A stretch of DNA of 64,000 bases from Flavobacterium sp. JAS (lineage in GTDB: Bacteria > Bacteroidota > Bacteroidia > Flavobacteriales > Flavobacteriaceae): assembly GCF_020991455.1 (NCBI RefSeq), contig NZ_JAJMOX010000011.1, forward strand, positions 1-64,000. The letters run 5' to 3'. A model generated the notes under the pieces. The model searched no databases. It had not been told where the DNA came from and worked only from the letters and a program-made list of their open reading frames with translations. Of the stretch, positions 53,921 to 61,812 are shown piece by piece. The position numbers and the translations under genes were made by a program. Position 1 is the first letter of the stretch, and each line of letters starts with the position of its first letter.

Positions 53921-54238
53921 CAGAATTTAAATTTATTGCTGGTTGTTTAGCGGTGTATATATTCCCCCTTAACAGATTATTTTTTCTCAGTTTTATACTA
54001 CCGGTGAAGTATTATGAAGTTCTATTTTCTAATTTAATCATGAATTTATTAAATAGAGGAATATCTGATTTTGAAATTTCATAATTAGAACATTTGAGAA
54101 AATCTAACATTTCTAGTTTGAATATTTGAACATTTTTTTTAAGTTTTTACAATTCTTTTTTTCTGAATTACGATTCGAACGCTTAAGATAATTTAAACTC
54201 GAATAGAGATTTTTGAAACCGTAACATTGATAAAACTT

Positions 54239-54260
54239 GTTTCAAATTATAAAATGAAAC
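54239..54260. promoter_or_regulatory. Palindrome GTTTCA-N10-TGAAAC, copy 2
   Basis: The symmetric part extends to 12-bp arms AAACTTGTTTCA/TGAAACAAGTTT (54233-54266). It lies 83 bp from the start of cargo gene B, mirroring copy 1. Confidence 0.7.
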
Positions 54261-54342
54261 AAGTTTAGAAATGCCCGTTTAAAAAATCATATGTAATTTT
54301 ATTTAATAAGTCTTAAAGCAAAGAATAAATAAATTTTTAAGT

Positions 54343-55812
54343 ATGAAAAATAAATATCTAGTTATTCTGATAACTTCTTTGATTTTAAATCAGGGATGCC
54401 AAAGAAATGCAGTCTCAAATGAAGTTACGATATCTAAACCTCAAACTGATGCTAAAATTACAATGGATGGAGAACTGCCTTCAAAAGAATCTATTCCACT
54501 ATTGTTCGATGAAATGGATTTTCAGCAGGCCACACAATGTTACTTATGGGGATTGCCAATTGTGGCTTTCGCAGAATGGCAAAATATTCATTACAAAACA
54601 TTTAATGCATCGAGTAATGATTTGGTCTTTTATAATTCATACAATGATCGTTTAGGGATTTTAACGGGTAATGCAACAACACCTTACATTATGTCATTTA
54701 TTGACTTAGCCGCAAACGGACCAACAGTTATCGAAATGCCAGCCGGACATACAGCTGGAGGACTTGCAGATTTCTGGCAAAGAGAGCAGGCTGTTATTGG
54801 AGAAATGGGACCAGATAAAGGAAAAGGAGGTAAATACATATTAGTACCACCAACGATGAAAGATTTTAAACCGGCAGGTTATTTTATAGTTCCTTGTAAT
54901 ACGGTTAATATGTTTTTTGGATTTAGAGCTTTAGATCCGGACCCAAAAGTGACCGAGACATTGTTGAAACAGGTAAAAATTTATCCTTATGATAAACGTG
55001 CTAATCCAACGCCAACAAAGGTAGTAAGTCCGCCGGCAGGAAAAAAATGGTACGGAATTCAGCCAACCGGAATTGCCTATTGGGAACGACTTCATGCTAT
55101 TTTGCAAAATGAACCTGTTGAAGAACGTGATCTTTTTTTTATGGAGTGGCTTAAAAACCTTGGCATAGAAAAAGGAAAACCTTTTAGCCCGGATGAACAT
55201 CAGAAGAAAATCCTAATTGCTGCTGCTGAGAAAGGGCAGCAAATGGCAATGGCAAATTCATTCAGTAAACGTTTTAAGGACGTAAAACATTGGCCGGATA
55301 AAAAATGGGATTATGTAATGGTTATTAAAGATCCATCGCAACATGCTGATTCTTATGATGAATTTTTTGAAAGAAGTTCTTATTTCTATGAAGCAGTTAC
55401 GTACTCAAAAGCTATGATTACAAAAATACCAAATGTAGGTCAAGCATATCTGGGATCTTATTATGATAACAATGGAAATTGGCTGGACGGAAGCAAAAAC
55501 TACACATTAAATGTTCCTGCAAATCCGCCGGCAGTTAATTTCTGGTCGATTACTATTTATGACGTAGCAACACGTTGTTTAATTGATAATGCTCAAAAAA
55601 ACGCCGATTTATCTTCTCGTAAAGACTTAATCAAAAATGCCGACGGATCAGTTGATTTATATTTTGGACCAAAAGCACCAGCGGGAAAAGAGAAAAATTG
55701 GGTTCAAACTTTACCTGGAAAACATTGGTTTACCTACATGCGTTTTTATGGACCAACTGCAGCTTATTTTGATAAAAGCTGGAAAATGGACGATATTAAA
55801 GAAGTGAAATAA
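54343..55812 (+). CDS. DUF1254/DUF1214 lipoprotein (cargo B)
   Basis: 489 residues with a lipoprotein signal (lipobox around GCQRN, Cys about 19). DUF1254-like part (about 60-200): FQQATQCYLWGLPIVAFAEW and GPTVIEMPAGHTAGGLADFW. DUF1214-like C-terminus: NVPANPPAVNFWSITIYDVA, LPGKHWFTYMRFYGPTAAYF. It is shorter than cargo A and membrane-anchored instead of soluble. The divergent arrangement and shared palindromes suggest co-regulation. Substrate or partner unknown. Confidence 0.88.
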   Translation: MKNKYLVILITSLILNQGCQRNAVSNEVTISKPQTDAKITMDGELPSKESIPLLFDEMDFQQATQCYLWGLPIVAFAEWQNIHYKTFNASSNDLVFYNSYNDRLGILTGNATTPYIMSFIDLAANGPTVIEMPAGHTAGGLADFWQREQAVIGEMGPDKGKGGKYILVPPTMKDFKPAGYFIVPCNTVNMFFGFRALDPDPKVTETLLKQVKIYPYDKRANPTPTKVVSPPAGKKWYGIQPTGIAYWERLHAILQNEPVEERDLFFMEWLKNLGIEKGKPFSPDEHQKKILIAAAEKGQQMAMANSFSKRFKDVKHWPDKKWDYVMVIKDPSQHADSYDEFFERSSYFYEAVTYSKAMITKIPNVGQAYLGSYYDNNGNWLDGSKNYTLNVPANPPAVNFWSITIYDVATRCLIDNAQKNADLSSRKDLIKNADGSVDLYFGPKAPAGKEKNWVQTLPGKHWFTYMRFYGPTAAYFDKSWKMDDIKEVK

Positions 55813-56324
55813 GAAAAAAAACATAATCTATAAAGCAAAATGAATAACACAGCCTTTCTATGATTGGTTTAATTGCTTTTTTGTTGTAAAAAGAATGTAG
55901 ATCTCCCTACAAAAGAGGAAACAAAGTTAAGGGTGTAGTATATGCACTCTTAATTTCTTTATATACCTCCTCGTGTTTTTTCTTCTGAGTTGGGCAATGT
56001 AGTGTTTAAGAGATTTTTATATTTTAAGTTTAAAAAATCGATCTATGAAGACTTACCAATAAAAAATAAAGATTTTGATTTTTCCCAGTATAATTAAAAA
56101 TTAATTTACTTTTTTAATCATACTACTTCAATCTATATCTTAATTGTACCTGAAATACCTTTTGCTTTACTCAAGAATGTTCAGTTAATTTCTGGAAGTG
56201 TGAAATTAACTTAATTCATATTTTTTGTATTGAAAGATAGTTTCTATTGATTAATACTGTAAAGAGATGTTTTTAATTTGTAAGAGGAAGAGTTCTCGAA
56301 TTGTTTTTATTAACAATGAAAACA

Positions 56325-56342
56325 TCAACTAAATTGTCAACT
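56325..56342 (+). repeat. Integrase arm-type repeat, right
   Basis: TCAACTAAATTGTCAACT, identical to 44724-44741 and in the same orientation, 38 bp inside attR. Confidence 0.7.
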
Positions 56343-56348
56343 AAAAAA

Positions 56349-56385
56349 CAAAAAGCCTGTAAACAAAGAGTTTACAGGCTTTTTT
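56349..56385 (-). terminator. Terminator at the ssrA 3' end, brought by the element
   Basis: Stem AAAAAGCCTGTAAAC/GTTTACAGGCTTTTT with a 5-nt loop and T-runs both ways. It serves ssrA, whose mature end is only 2 bp away. Its sequence differs from the AAATCGCAATTA-type hairpins at 44545 and 40717. Confidence 0.8.
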
Positions 56386-56398
56386 GTGGAGTCGCCGG
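56380..56398 (+). repeat. attR: ssrA 3' end
   Basis: TTTTTTGTGGAGTCGCCGG, overlapping the acceptor/T arm of ssrA. Identical to attL at 44583-44601. Confidence 0.85.
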
Positions 56399-56779
56399 GA
56401 ATCGAACCCGGGTCCAAACAAGCAACTAAAGAGCTTTCTACACGTTTATTTCCTGATTGGATTTTCGATGTTAAGCTAGGTCAGGAACAACCACTCAACA
56501 CTTATCTTCTTAATTTCGAATTCCACCCGAAGCTCATGGAAATCTAGGTCTATTTTTACGGTTCCCCTATACTGACCGCCACAAACCAAGGCTTTCAAGG
56601 AGAATCCAGCTTCCCTATCTGATAGGGACGTGGCTAATCTTACTATAATTCAGATTATGCAGCTAAAGCGTAGTTATTTTCGCCGTGTAAAATTGTAAGA
56701 TCTTATATTTACGAGCAAGGTCTCAATGCTCGACGTGCTTACTTTTCAATTCGACTTGCTGTCAAAACCAGTCGACCCC
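56387..56779 (-). ncRNA. ssrA: Transfer-messenger RNA (tmRNA)
   Basis: About 393 nt, rescues stalled ribosomes and tags the nascent peptide. The 5' end GGGGTCGACTGGTTTTGACA is the conserved tmRNA start. It pairs with the 3' end CGACTCC to form the acceptor stem, and the T arm GGGTTCGATTCCCGG is present. The resume reading frame at 56655-56684 encodes GENNYALAA then stop. The terminal CCA is not encoded. The gene is the insertion target of the neighbouring element and remains intact. Confidence 0.97.
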
Positions 56780-56792
56780 AAAAATGAGTTTG

Positions 56793-56800
56793 CAAATTTA
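56793..56800 (-). promoter_or_regulatory. -7 box of ssrA
   Basis: TAAATTTG on the minus strand, 13 bp before the mature 5' end. This leaves room for a short 5' leader removed by RNase P. Confidence 0.5.
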
Positions 56801-56846
56801 TACTATTTGAAGATACTTTGGTAATAAAATTTACACAAAAATAATA

Positions 56847-58052
56847 TTATTCTTCATCCTTAAAATTAAACGGATAATCACCAAAAACAGGCGCCAGTTT
56901 ACGAACAGCATAAGTGTTTCTGGTCATTTTATTAGATAACGCAATTATGGTTACATGTTCTTTCATCAATGGGATGTATGATGAGGTATTGCCATGCCAC
57001 CATCCATTGTGAAAGTAATAATTTTGTCCGGTTTCCCAATTAATCATTCGAATACCAAGCCCGTAATTTTTTTCTCCTTTGCGCTCGTTACTATAACCAG
57101 TATAAACTTGTTTTAAAAGTGCGGGTTTTAAAAAGTCAGGTGAATTTCTGGCTCTGTCGAATTTTAAAAGATCTCGTACGGTCGAAAAGATGTTTTTATC
57201 TCCATAAACATTATCCAGATAATCAAAACCAATTTCTGCACCATTTCCTTTATAAGAAGGCACAATCTTTTTTCGGTCCTTGTCATCGTCAAAAACATAA
57301 GTATGAGTCATTCCTAAAGGTTTGAAAATCATTTGAGACATTGCTTCTTTATAAGTAAGCCCGGTGATTTTTTCAATGATTAGGGCAAGCATTGCATAAT
57401 TTGTATTGCAATAACTGAAACGTGTTCCGGTTTTAGATTCTAACCCAATGTTTTTTGTGGCTAGAATATCTAAGATATCTTTATTCGTAAGCTGATTATG
57501 TCTGTCCCAAACCGATTTGTCTCTGTCTGTAAAATAAGCATAATTACGCATTCCGGTTCTATGAGATAATAACATTCTAATAGTGCAATCCTCATAAGGA
57601 AATGTTTTTAGAATAGTGTTTACCTTTTGATCTAAATCAATTTTACCAGCGTTTACAAGTTTTAAAACCGCTGTTGCAGTCAAAACTTTGCTCACTGAAG
57701 CAATTTGTACAGGAGTATTAGCTGTTATTTTGGTTCCTTCATTTTTATTGGCATAACCATTATAGCGTTCAAAGATAATTTGGCCGTTTCTGGCGACCAA
57801 AAAACTTCCATTCATACTATTGTTTGGCCAGTTTTTGTTATAAAAGTGATTTATTCTTCCGGTTACTGAATTTATATAGGCCTGAGTAAGTCGTTTTTCA
57901 GGACCTAAAGGCTTCATTTTTGGTAAGGTATCTTCTATTGTCGAAGCTTTGTCAATACTCGCTTTTTTATCTTTTCCACATGAACTTAAAACTAAAATTA
58001 GAAAAAGTATTTGTGGTATATTTGTTCTTTTAAGGAAATTCATTTGCATCAT
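56847..58052 (-). CDS. Lipoprotein serine hydrolase (beta-lactamase/DD-peptidase family)
   Basis: 401 residues, exported lipoprotein (lipobox LVLSSCGKD). The class C beta-lactamase-like fold has S-x-x-K in QIASVSKVLTATAV, the second motif YCNTNYAML (Y-x-N) and HNGWWHG in the place of the KTG motif. Many such proteins are esterases or peptidases and not drug-resistance enzymes. The start is one of three close Met codons (58052, 58049, 58043). A -7 box lies at 58073-58080. It lies upstream of ssrA on the same strand, 67 bp away. Confidence 0.9.
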   Translation of the reverse strand: MMQMNFLKRTNIPQILFLILVLSSCGKDKKASIDKASTIEDTLPKMKPLGPEKRLTQAYINSVTGRINHFYNKNWPNNSMNGSFLVARNGQIIFERYNGYANKNEGTKITANTPVQIASVSKVLTATAVLKLVNAGKIDLDQKVNTILKTFPYEDCTIRMLLSHRTGMRNYAYFTDRDKSVWDRHNQLTNKDILDILATKNIGLESKTGTRFSYCNTNYAMLALIIEKITGLTYKEAMSQMIFKPLGMTHTYVFDDDKDRKKIVPSYKGNGAEIGFDYLDNVYGDKNIFSTVRDLLKFDRARNSPDFLKPALLKQVYTGYSNERKGEKNYGLGIRMINWETGQNYYFHNGWWHGNTSSYIPLMKEHVTIIALSNKMTRNTYAVRKLAPVFGDYPFNFKDEE

Positions 58053-58072
58053 TCTTGAAAAACAAATATATC

Positions 58073-58080
58073 GAATTCAA
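58073..58080 (-). promoter_or_regulatory. -7 box of serine hydrolase gene
   Basis: TATATTTG on the minus strand, 20 bp before the first candidate ATG. Confidence 0.5.
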
Positions 58081-58229
58081 TATTTATGATTTGCCCTTTT
58101 GAGATGCTTTAAAAGCATGTTTTAACAAAAAATTAGGATTTTGTTTAATTAGTTGATTGTTTGTCAGTATTTAACGGTTTGTAAACATTCTAAATTGTAA
58201 TTCTGCAACAAAACTTTAACTAAAATTGT

Positions 58230-58237
58230 TATATTTG
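58230..58237 (+). promoter_or_regulatory. -7 box upstream of dehydrogenase gene
   Basis: TATATTTG on the plus strand, 52 bp before the dehydrogenase ATG. Confidence 0.5.
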
Positions 58238-58289
58238 AAACAAATAAGATGTAAAAAGTTATATTAATAATTACTTCAAACCTATTTAA

Positions 58290-59492
58290 ATGAAATTTGG
58301 AATCATAAAAGAAAGAAAAAGCCCACCAGATCGCCGAGTTGTTTTTGCTCCAAGTGAATTAGCAAAACTGAAACAATTGTATCACGATGCTGTTGTTGAG
58401 GTAGAAAGTTCAGATATCAGAATTTTTTCAGACCTTCAGTATAAAAGTATGGGAATTACAGTTACAGATGATGTTTCTGATTGTGATGTTTTATTTGGTG
58501 TGAAAGAAGTTCCTGTAGAAAATTTAATTCCAAATAAAGCTTATTTTTTCTTTTCTCATACTATAAAAAAACAACCTTATAATAGAAAATTACTGCAGGC
58601 AATTTTAGAGAAAAATATCGATTTGTACGATCATGAAACTATTGTTGATGTTGAGAATCGCCGTTTAATAGGTTTTGGAAAATATGCCGGAATGGTTGGT
58701 GTTTATAACGGAATTCGCGCTTTTGGGATAAAATTTGAGTTATTTAAATTGCCAAAAGCAGAAACTCTTGCCGGAAAAGACGATTTAATTAAGCATTTAA
58801 AGCGTATTACAATGCCAGCTTTAAAGTTTGTCCTTACTGGAACCGGAAAGGTGGGAAGTGGAGCTAAAGAAATTCTGGATGCTATAAAAATAAAAGAAAT
58901 TACGGTTGATAATTATCTAACTAAGAACTACACGCAGGCAGTTTATGTACAATTGGATGTTCTGGAATATAATAAGAGAATTGACGGTGAGGTTATAGAT
59001 TTTAATGATTTTATTGGTCATCCGGAAGCTTATGTTTCTGATTTCGAAAAATTTACTAAAGTTTCAGATATTTATTTTGCAGGTCATTTTTATTCAAGTG
59101 ATGCGCCAGTGATTTTGACAAAAGAAATGCTAAATGCAAATGATTGCAAACTAAAAGTTGTTGCTGATATTTCGTGTGATGTAAACGGACCAATTGCTTG
59201 TACTTTGCGTTCGTCAACAATTGCAGAACCTTTATATGGTTATTTTCCTTTAGAAGATAAAGAGGTTGATATTTTTCATCCGGCTGCAGTTGTAGTAATG
59301 GCGGTTGATAATTTGCCATGCGAAATTCCAAAAGATGCAAGTGAAGGTTTTGGAGAACAATTTATGGAACACGTAATTCCTGCTTTCTTTAATAATGACA
59401 AAGACGGAATCCTAAAACGTGCAAAAATAACTGAAAACGGAAAGTTAACCGAAAGATTTAGTTATTTGCAAGATTATGTAGACGGGAAATAG
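58290..59492 (+). CDS. Alanine dehydrogenase/saccharopine dehydrogenase-like oxidoreductase
   Basis: Cytoplasmic NAD(P)-dependent enzyme of 400 residues. The N-terminal AlaDH/PNT-like domain begins KFGIIKERKSPPDRRVVFAP, where the R/K-rich loop resembles saccharopine and alanine dehydrogenases. The Rossmann motif is KFVLTGTGKVGSGAKEIL (about 184-201). VVADISCDVNGPIACT matches the saccharopine dehydrogenase (lysine-forming) group. Amino acid substrate is unresolved. It converges with fumC across a perfect bidirectional terminator. Confidence 0.85.
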   Translation: MKFGIIKERKSPPDRRVVFAPSELAKLKQLYHDAVVEVESSDIRIFSDLQYKSMGITVTDDVSDCDVLFGVKEVPVENLIPNKAYFFFSHTIKKQPYNRKLLQAILEKNIDLYDHETIVDVENRRLIGFGKYAGMVGVYNGIRAFGIKFELFKLPKAETLAGKDDLIKHLKRITMPALKFVLTGTGKVGSGAKEILDAIKIKEITVDNYLTKNYTQAVYVQLDVLEYNKRIDGEVIDFNDFIGHPEAYVSDFEKFTKVSDIYFAGHFYSSDAPVILTKEMLNANDCKLKVVADISCDVNGPIACTLRSSTIAEPLYGYFPLEDKEVDIFHPAAVVVMAVDNLPCEIPKDASEGFGEQFMEHVIPAFFNNDKDGILKRAKITENGKLTERFSYLQDYVDGK

Positions 59493-59495
59493 AAA

Positions 59496-59639
59496 AAAGT
59501 TTCAAGTTTCAGGTTTCAGGTTTCAAGTTAAAAAAAGAGGTGTAAAACTTTAAGTTTTACACCTCTTTTTTTGTTATTTAAAAAGTTTATATTCAAGTTC
59601 TGCGATCCAGAACTTGAAACCTGAAACTTGAAACTTTTT
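59496..59639. repeat. Flanking inverted GGTTTCAAGTTTC repeats around the terminator
   Basis: AAAAAGTTTCAAGTTTCAGG continues to 59529 and is mirrored by 59611-59639 (AACTTGAAACCTGAAACTTG). The left arm has one extra AGGTTTC unit. The same motif builds the outer arms of the palindrome at 10050-10281. Confidence 0.7.
59536..59566. terminator. Perfect bidirectional terminator
   Basis: 15-bp perfect stem AGAGGTGTAAAACTT/AAGTTTTACACCTCT with a one-base centre and A/T runs on both sides. It lies between the convergent dehydrogenase and fumC genes. Confidence 0.88.
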
Positions 59640-59651
59640 CAAACAAAACAA

Positions 59652-61037
59652 TTAAACCATTTCCTCGGGTTTTACCCAAGCGTCAAAATCTTCGGGAGTT
59701 ACATAACCCAAGCGAACGGCTTCGTCTTTAAGAGTTGTTCCGTTTTTGTGTGCGGTTTGTGCAATTTCGGCAGCTTTATAATATCCAATTTTGGTGTTTA
59801 AAGCGGTAACCAACATCAATGAATTGTCTACTAATTCTTTGATTCGTTTGTAGTTTGGTTCGATTCCTTGTGCGCAATGTTCGTCGAATGAAACGCAAGC
59901 ATCACCCAAAAGTCTTGCCGATTGCAGGAAGTTAGCTGCCATTACAGGTTTAAAAACATTTAGTTCATAATGTCCCTGCATTCCGCCGACCGCAATTACC
60001 ATATCATTCCCTATTACTTGTGCACAAACCATTGTTAAGGCTTCACATTGCGTTGGGTTTACTTTTCCGGGCATGATGGAAGATCCTGGTTCGTTTTCTG
60101 GAATGTGGATTTCTCCAATTCCTGAGCGTGGTCCGGAAGCTAACATTCTGACGTCGTTTGCAATTTTATTTAAAGAAACTGCCAATTGTTTTAAAGCTCC
60201 GTGTGTTTCAACGATTGCATCATGTGCAGCGAGAGCTTCAAATTTATTCTCGGCTGTGATGAAAGGATGATTGGTGAATTTTGCAATATATTCGGCCACT
60301 TTTACGTCGTAGCCTTTTGGTGTATTTAATCCCGTTCCAACAGCGGTTCCGCCTAAGGCGATTTCTGATAAATGGACTAAAGTATTTTTAAGCGCTTTTA
60401 ATCCGAAGGATAATTGTGCGGCATATCCTGAAATTTCCTGTCCTAATGTTAATGGCGTTGCATCCATAAGATGTGTACGACCAATTTTGACAACATCCTT
60501 AAATTCTGCTGCTTTTTTGACTAAGGTCGAATGTAGGTTTTCGACACCGGGAATTGTCGTTTCAACAATCATTTTGTAAGCTGCAATATGCATTCCGGTT
60601 GGGAAAGTGTCGTTTGATGATTGCGATTTATTAACATCATCATTTGCTTTTATAAATTGTTCGCCTTCGCCAATATTGAATCCTTTTAGAACTTGTGCAC
60701 GATTGGCGATAACTTCGTTTATGTTCATATTGCTTTGTGTGCCTGAACCGGTTTGCCAGATTACAAGCGGAAATTCGTCGTTTAATTGTCCGGCCAGAAT
60801 TTCGTCGCAAACGGCTGCGATCGCATCTCTTTTTTCGATTGGTAAAACGCCTAAATCAAAATTGGCATAAGCAGCAGCTTTTTTTAGATAAGCAAAACCT
60901 TCAATGATTTCGTTTGGCATTGATGCCGATGGTCCAATTTTGAAATTGTTTCTTGAACGTTCGGTTTGTGCTCCCCAATATTTATCGGCAGGAACTTGAA
61001 CTTCGCCCATGGTGTCTTTTTCTATTCTGTATTTCAT
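59652..61037 (-). CDS. fumC: Class II fumarate hydratase
   Basis: TCA-cycle enzyme of 461 residues interconverting fumarate and malate. It has the superfamily signature [15 protein letters not shown] (about 316-330), the conserved [17 protein letters not shown] with substrate-binding residues (about 136-152) and [16 protein letters not shown] with the catalytic His. Length and full-length similarity fit FumC. It is monocistronic and convergent with the dehydrogenase gene. Confidence 0.97.
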   Translation of the reverse strand: MKYRIEKDTMGEVQVPADKYWGAQTERSRNNFKIGPSASMPNEIIEGFAYLKKAAAYANFDLGVLPIEKRDAIAAVCDEILAGQLNDEFPLVIWQTGSGTQSNMNINEVIANRAQVLKGFNIGEGEQFIKANDDVNKSQSSNDTFPTGMHIAAYKMIVETTIPGVENLHSTLVKKAAEFKDVVKIGRTHLMDATPLTLGQEISGYAAQLSFGLKALKNTLVHLSEIALGGTAVGTGLNTPKGYDVKVAEYIAKFTNHPFITAENKFEALAAHDAIVETHGALKQLAVSLNKIANDVRMLASGPRSGIGEIHIPENEPGSSIMPGKVNPTQCEALTMVCAQVIGNDMVIAVGGMQGHYELNVFKPVMAANFLQSARLLGDACVSFDEHCAQGIEPNYKRIKELVDNSLMLVTALNTKIGYYKAAEIAQTAHKNGTTLKDEAVRLGYVTPEDFDAWVKPEEMV

Positions 61038-61186
61038 TTTGTTGTATATATGATGTTATGTGTAAAATGTATTCTGTAAAATGTAGTGGTAAATTGAACG
61101 CGGATGACACGGATTTACTTCGTAAAAGCGCTGATTAAAACGGATTTTTTATTTTGATATTAAAATTTTCTTTTGGAAACGAGTGC

Positions 61187-61269
61187 CTAGCCCCGATAGT
61201 AGTGAAAATTCTTTTATGTTTTTTCTTTAAAAATATAAAAGATTGTAACGGATAGCGGGAAATAGCTCC
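61187..61269 (+). repeat. Dispersed element CTAGCCC...GGAAATAGCTCC, copy 2
   Basis: Starts CTAGCCCCGATAGTAGTG and ends CGGATAGCGGGAAATAGC then TCC, followed by TGAAAA. It has the same block order as 25671-25749, with an AT-rich, more degenerate centre. Confidence 0.65.
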
Positions 61270-61411
61270 TGAAAACACTCATATTCTTCTTGTTTAGGCA
61301 GTTAAATAATAATCGTGAAAAACCCTTATTTAAAATGAGTTTAAATATACGGATAATTGTGATTTTACGAAAATTGATTTGGATTTTATTGCTAACGAAA
61401 AATATAAAACT

Positions 61412-61419
61412 TACATTTG
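61412..61419 (+). promoter_or_regulatory. -7 box of small membrane protein gene
   Basis: TACATTTG, with TTG 20 bp upstream (61389) as a -33 element. It overlaps a TTG (61417) that could be mistaken for a start. Confidence 0.55.
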
Positions 61420-61446
61420 TCCTTACATTCAAAAATTCCGGAAAAC

Positions 61447-61620
61447 ATGTTTGAATTTTCACAGTACTTAGGCTTTTTACTTTTCTTGACCATACTAACT
61501 ATAGGGTTTTGGTTGATGTTTTTCTTAGTTGGTTTCGTATCTTATTGGGTTACGGGAGCAAGCTGGGAAATGTTCAAAGAGAAAAGAGCAAAAAAGAGAC
61601 AAGAAGAGCAATCAATTTAA
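61447..61620 (+). CDS. Small single-pass membrane protein
   Basis: 57 residues from ATG 61447 (MFEFSQYLGFLLFLTILTIG). One TM helix of about 25 residues, then an amphipathic, Lys/Glu-rich tail (WEMFKEKRAKKRQEEQSI). Followed by a terminator, and with its own promoter box, so likely a real small gene. An upstream TTG start is excluded by the -7 box. No family recognised. Confidence 0.7.
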   Translation: MFEFSQYLGFLLFLTILTIGFWLMFFLVGFVSYWVTGASWEMFKEKRAKKRQEEQSI

Positions 61621-61641
61621 TTTTAAATTGACTTCATAAAG

Positions 61642-61673
61642 AAAGGACCCGTTTATACGAGTCCTTTTTTTTA
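61642..61673 (+). terminator. Terminator after small membrane protein gene
   Basis: Stem AAAGGACcCG/CGaGTCCTTT with a 5-6 nt loop, then a run of T, 21 bp after the stop. Confidence 0.75.
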
Positions 61674-61812
61674 TTGCCGAAAATTAAATTCCAAATTCCA
61701 ATCAAAAGAATTCCAGCTTCAATAAAAAAAACCAAATTCCAATTTTCTAAAACCTATTTATTAAGTCTTACAATTGGAATTTGGAATTTAAAAATTTGGA
61801 ATTTAATGTATG

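Larger units (their letters stand above)
55813..56386. other. 574-bp gap at the right end of the element
   Basis: No credible gene. It contains the arm-type repeat (56325-56342), a bidirectional terminator (56349-56385) and attR. The part from 55850 to 56320 is AT-rich sequence without visible structure. Confidence 0.6.
44583..56398 (+). mobile_element. 11.8-kb mobilizable integrative element inserted in ssrA
   Basis: The 19-bp direct repeat TTTTTTGTGGAGTCGCCGG marks both ends (44583-44601 and 56380-56398); the right copy is the 3' end of intact ssrA. Inside are tyrosine integrase, a two-TM protein, an excisionase-like HTH protein, primase-helicase, iteron-like repeats, CHC2/Toprim primase, an oriT-like palindrome, MobC, relaxase, a one-TM protein and the DUF1254 cargo pair. 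No type IV secretion genes are present, so transfer would need a helper. The element is visibly more AT-rich than the flanks. Confidence 0.85.
61038..61446. other. 409-bp gap upstream of fumC with a dispersed repeat
   Basis: Divergent gap between fumC and the small membrane protein. It holds GCGGATGACACGGATTTA-like sequence (about 61100-61118), the CTAGCCC element (61187-61269) and the promoter of the small gene. Confidence 0.55.

Noticed and set aside
44583-56398. Full conjugative element (ICE)
   Set aside because: Relaxase and MobC are present, but no coupling protein, VirB4-type ATPase or other Tra genes, so it is mobilizable at most.
56847-58052. Antibiotic-resistance beta-lactamase
   Set aside because: SxxK and YxN are present, but the third motif is HNG rather than KTG and the protein is a lipoprotein like many esterase or peptidase relatives.
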